A DNA stretch of 64,000 bases, taken from positions 152,893,510-152,957,509 of the forward strand of contig NC_030682.2 in the NCBI RefSeq assembly GCF_000004195.4, in the 5' to 3' direction. The notes beneath the pieces were generated by a model. It did not search any database. It saw only the letters and a program-made list of their open reading frames with translations, and had not been told where the DNA came from. Every line of letters starts with the position of its first letter. Position 1 is the stretch's first letter. Position numbers and translations under genes: made by a program. Shown piece after piece: positions 12,301 to 18,300 of this stretch. This stretch comes from Xenopus tropicalis (taxonomy: Eukaryota; Chordata; Amphibia; Anura; Pipidae).

Positions 12301-15300
12301 AGAGGAAATCAGCGAGAAGCTGCACAAGACGGAACTTTCCACCAAGGAGAAAATGACTGTGGTGCACACCCTTGAAATCCAGAGGCAACAGAGCGACAAA
12401 GAGGCAGAAGACCTGAAAAAAGCCATCGCTGAACTCGAGAAGGAGAAAGAGAAACTGAAAAGAGAAGCACAACTGCTACAGAAAAAGTCTGAAGAGGTAC
12501 CTACTTTATAGTATTTAATAGCCCTAATTTAGCTCTTTCCAATTAGTGCCCCCTCAGCAGTCAAGCCTTACATTGGCCCATCACCACTCATTTTTTACCA
12601 AGTGCCCTTCCCATCATTCTTTCAATAGTAGAAGTTTTGATAACTTTGTTACAAATTCCCATCATTGTCTTCTTGCCCATTTGTACATTCGTCAGTGCAG
12701 CATCATAATTAATGCATGCTCGTTAGTCTTGTAACACTGGGTACCTCACTGCATGCTCGTTAGTCTTGTAACACTGGGTACCTCACTGCATGCTCGTTAG
12801 TCTTGTAACACTGGGTACCTCACTGCATGCTCGTTAGTCTTGCAACACTGGGTACCTCACTGCATGCTCGTTAGTCTTGTAACACTGGGTACCTCACTGC
12901 ATGCTCGTTAGTCTTGCAACACTGGGTACCTCACTGCATGCTCGTTAGTCTTGCAACACTGGGTACCTCACTGCATGCTCGTTAGTCTTGCAACACTGGG
13001 TACCTCACTGCATGCTCGTTAGTCTTGCAACACTGGGTACCTCTGCATGCTCGTTAGTTGCAACACTGGGTACTCACTGCATGCTCGTAGTCTTGCAACA
13101 CTGGGTACCTCACTGCATGCTCGTTAGTCTTGTAACACTGGGTACCTCACTGCATGCTCGTTAGTCTTGTAACACTGGGTACCTCACTGCATGCTCGTTA
13201 GTCTTGCAACACTGGGTACCTCACTGCATGCTCGTTAGTCTTGCAACACTGGGTACCTCACTGCATGCTCGTTAGTCTTGTAACACTGGGTACCTCACTG
13301 CATGCTCGTTAGTCTTGTAACACTGGGTACCTCACTGCATGCTCGTTAGTCTTGTAACACTGGGTACCTCACTGCATGCTCGTTAGTCTTGCAACACTGG
13401 GTACCTCACTGCATGCTCGTTAGTCTTGCAACACTGGGTACCTCACTGCATGCTCGTTAGTCTTGTAACACTGGGTACCTCACTGCATGCTCGTTAGTCT
13501 TGCAACACTGGGTACCTCACTGCATGCTCGTTAGTCTTGCAACACTGGGTACCTCACTGCATGCTCGTTAGTCTTGCAACACTGGGTACCTCACTGCATG
13601 CTCGTTAGTCTTGCAACACTGGGTACCTCACTGCATGCTCGTTAGTCTTGTAACACTGGGTACCTCACTGCATGCTCGTTAGTCTTGTAACACTGGGTAC
13701 CTCACTGCATGCTCGTTAGTCTTGCAACACTGGGTACCTCACTGCATGCTCGTTAGTCTTGCAACACTGGGTACCTCACTGCATGCTCGTTAGTCTTGCA
13801 ACACTGGGTACCTCACTGCATGCTTGTTAGTCTTGCAACACTGGGTACCTCACTGCATGCTCGTTAGTCTTGTAACACTGGGTACCGTAATACATGCTCA
13901 GTCATTTGATTTATTCATCCAAGTCATTAGTCATTTTCCACCTAAAAAGCACATATAGAGGTGTATATGGCACAAATAAGATCCAAAGCACTCTAACCAA
14001 AACATCAGTTATTGATGGTGGTGCCTATTCTTCCCAGTGTTTCACCTACTAACATACAGATGGAGCGTGCTTTATTCACCATTCACAACAATGCAAAAGC
14101 GCCAGGAGAACAGAAAAACTTCTATCTGAGTCTTAGGCACACTATCGCCACCAAGAAATAGGTAGACTTTTCCCAAATCCATGTGGTTATTCAGTTGGGT
14201 TGTTCTGGTTTCTATTTTCCAGATGGAGAAAGCCCAAGTAGAGCAACTACGCCAAGAAACCGAAACCCTCCAGTCAACTTTCCTTTCCGAGAAACACATC
14301 CTGATACAAAAAGAGAAGTACATTGAAGAGGAGAAGGCCAAACTAGAGAAGCTGTTTGAAACAGAGGTCAACAAAGCTCAGAATCTGCAAGGAGAGAAGG
14401 AACGGCAGCTGAAGCAGCTGGAGGAGGAGAAAAGACTTCTGAAGACCTCCATGGATGATGCCTTCAAAAAGCAAAAAGAGGCCGAAGACAAAGTTAGACA
14501 AAAACAAGACGAGCTACAGCAGCTGGATAAGAAGAGGCAGGATCAAGAGAGGCTGTTGGAGGAGGAAAACAGAAAACTTAGGGAAAAACTTGAGCAACTG
14601 GAGAAGGAACATAAACTGGCTTTGGAGAAAACAAAGGAAATCACCATCCACAAAGAGACTATCATAACGCAGACAGCGGTCTTGCCGAACGGTAGAGATG
14701 CTGTTGACGGCACAGCTCAGAATGGAGAACAAGAGAATGCATTTGATGGCCTGAGGCAGAAAGTCTCTCCAGAAAAGCTACTAGAGGCTGGAATCTTGAC
14801 CAAAGAAATGTACGACAAGCTGAAAAAGAAGGTGGTGTCTGTGCAAGAAGTTTCCAAGTGGGATGATATCCGGAAATACCTTCAGGGCAAGAGCAGCATC
14901 GCCGGCCTGCTCCTTAAGCCAAGTAATGAGAAGATCAGTATTTACAGTGCCATGAAGAAGAAACTGCTCCCACCGGGCACAGCACTTATTTTACTGGAGG
15001 CTCAGGCTGCTTCTGGCTACATAATCGACCCAGTGACCAACAAGAGGTTGACGGTCAGTGAAGCAGTAAAAGAAAACGTCATTGGCCCTGAAATACACAA
15101 TAAAATGCTGTCTGCTGAAAGGGCTGTTACTGGCTACAAAGATCCATACACAGGAGAAAAAATTTCTCTCTTCCAAGCCATGAATAAGGACTTAATTGTG
15201 AAAGATCACGGCATCCGCCTTCTGGAAGCCCAGATTGCCACAGGGGGCATTATAGACCCAGTAAACAGTCATCGCGTGCCTATTGAGGCGGCTTACAAAC

Positions 15301-18300
15301 GAGGCTACTTTGATGAGGAAATGAATAAGGTCCTGTCAGATCCCACAGATGATACCAAAGGCTTCTTTGACCCTAACACTCAAGAAAACCTCACATATTT
15401 GCAGCTAATGGAAAGGTGCATCGTAGACCCAGAAACTCGCCTCTGTTTGTTGCCTCTAACTGACAAAGCCGGGAAAGAACTGGTCTACACTGACTCAGAA
15501 GCCAAGGATGTCTTTAAAAAGGCCACGGTCTCTGTTCCTTTTGGCAAATTCCAGGGAAAGACTGTAACCATCTGGGAAATAATCAACTCCGAGTACTTTA
15601 CTGAAGAACAGAGACGGGACCTGCTACGGCAGTATAAAACTGGGAAGATCACTGTGGAAAAGATCATTAAGATTGTAATTACGGTGGTGGAAGAAAACGA
15701 GAAGAAGAAAGAACTGTGCTTTGATGGCCTCAGAGGTCCAGTCCCTGCCGCAGAACTAGTCGATAGTAAAATTATCGATAAAGATCTCTTCAACCATCTG
15801 CATCAAGGCAAGAAGTCTGTCAAGGACGTATCCGACCTTGAGGCAGTTAGAAAGTATTTAACCGGAAGCACGGCCATTGCTGGCGTTCAAGTGGAGAAAA
15901 CGGGCCAGAAGCTCACCTTCTATGATGCCATACTGAAGAATCTGATGAAACCTGCCACGGCCCTAAATCTGCTGGAAGCACAAGCAGGCACTGGGTACAT
16001 CATAGATCCCGTTCAGAATAAACTTATGCCGGTAGATGAGGCCGTTAAAGCTGGCATCGTCGGACCAGAATACCATGAGAAGCTGCTCTCCGCGGAGAAA
16101 GCCGTCACTGGCTACAAGGATCCGTACACTGGACAAACATCATCACTATTCCAGGCTCTCAAAAAAGGGCTTATCCCTAAAGATAGTGGCATCCGCCTCT
16201 TAGATGCACAGCTGGCCACTGGGGGCATCATAGACCCAGTTAAAAACCATCGCCTTCCACTTGACGTTGCCTATAAACGTGGCCATTTAGATGAGGAAAC
16301 CACTAAACTTCTTTCAGAGTCCACTGATGACAGCACTGGTTTCTATGACCCCAACAGTCAGGAAATTCTGACTTATTCACAGCTACAAAAGAAATGCAAG
16401 GTAGACAAAAAAACTGGCCACTACTTGCTGCCTCTGTCCGACCAAGCCATACAAGCGCAGCAAGAAGAGATCTACACCGATTTACAAGCCAAAGAAGCAT
16501 TCGATAAGACAACAATCGAGGTACCAAGTGGCACCTTTAAAGGAAAGACTGTAACAATCTGGGAGTTAATAAACTCTGAATATTTCACAGAGGAACAAAG
16601 GCGTGAACTGATCCGGCAGTACAAGACCGGGAAAGTTACAATTGAGAAGATAATTAAGATAATAATCACTATTGTGGAGGAGACCGAGACAAAGAAGCAA
16701 CAACGTCTGACATTCACTGGTCTGAGGGCCCCTGTTCCAGCCACTGAGCTTCTGGAGTCCAAGATTATAGACAAGACTCAATATGAGAAGCTAAAAGAGG
16801 GCACGGTGTCTGTGAAAGAAATATCCGAAACAGATTCTGTTAGGAAGTATCTGCAAGGCAGCGACTGTATTGCTGGTGTCTATGTGGAAGAAAGCAAGTT
16901 GAAGATGCCCATTTACCAAGCAATGAAAAGGAATTTCCTCAGGCCCGGAACTGCCCTGGTTCTCCTGGAGGCTCAGGCTGCCACTGGGTTCATAATTGAT
17001 CCCATCAAGAACAAAAAACTGTACGTTAATGAGGCCGTCAAAGCTGGTGTCGTGGGTCCTGAACTCCATGAGAAACTTCTCTCGGCAGAGAAAGCTGTGA
17101 CTGGATACAAAGATCCCTACTCGGGAAATACTATCTCTGTCTTCGAAGCTTTGCAGAAAGGTCTTATCCTGAAGGAGCATGGAATTCGCCTGTTAGAAGC
17201 TCAGATTGCCACCGGAGGCATCATAGACCCTGTTCACAGTCACCGTGTCCCTGTGGAAGTTGCCTACCAGCGTGGATACTTCGACGATGCCATGAGCAAG
17301 ATCTTGTCTGATCCCACTGATGACACCAAAGGCTTTTTTGACCCCAATACACACGAGAACCTTACATACCTACAGCTGAAAGAGAGATGCATTAAAGATC
17401 CTGACACGGGTCTAAATCTCCTTCCCTTAAAGAAAGTGGAGAAGACACCTGAAAGTCCTAAAGGTTACAGTGAAGCAGAAACAAGGAAGGTGTTTGAGGA
17501 GACTTCAGTAGACATTCCCGCTGGGAGCATGGCTGGCTCGTCTATGACTATATGGGAGTTGATGCAATCAGATCTTCTTCCTCCAGAAGAAAGAGACAGA
17601 CTGATGGAGGAATTCCGTGCTGGCAGACTGACCAAAGAACGAATGATTATCATAATCATTGAAATTATTGAGAAAACGGAGATTGTCAAGCAGCAGGAGT
17701 TGTATTCCTACGACTTTGTGAGACGCCGCATCACGGCCGAAGAGTTGTACGAGTCCAAGCTCATCACGTTGGAAATCTACAACTTGCTCAAACAGGGCAC
17801 CAAGACCATCCAAGAAGTCATTCAGATAGAGTCTGTCCTGAGATACTTGTACGGCACGGGCTGCGTCGCGGGGCTACAGGCGCCGGCATCTAAAGAAACC
17901 ATCAGCATTTACCAAGCAATGAAGAAAGGTTTTATCACTTCTGACGTAGCACACGTTCTGCTTGAGGCACAGGCCGCCACCGGCTTCATTATTGATCCCG
18001 TAAAGAACGAATTACTAACCGTAGACGAGGCTGTGCGAAAAGGGGTTGTGGGACCTGAAATTCATGACCGACTTCTCTCTGCCGAAAGAGCTGTGACCGG
18101 CTACAGAGATCCCTACACCGAGCAGATGATCTCGGTCTTCCAAGCAATGAAAAAAGATTTAATCCCATCCGATCAAGCCCTGAGACTGCTTGATGCCCAG
18201 TTAGCCACGGGTGGTGCCATAGACCCCAGATTTGGATTCCACATCCCTAATGACATTGCAATCGCCCGGGGATATCTGAACAAAGATGCGTTAGAAATGA

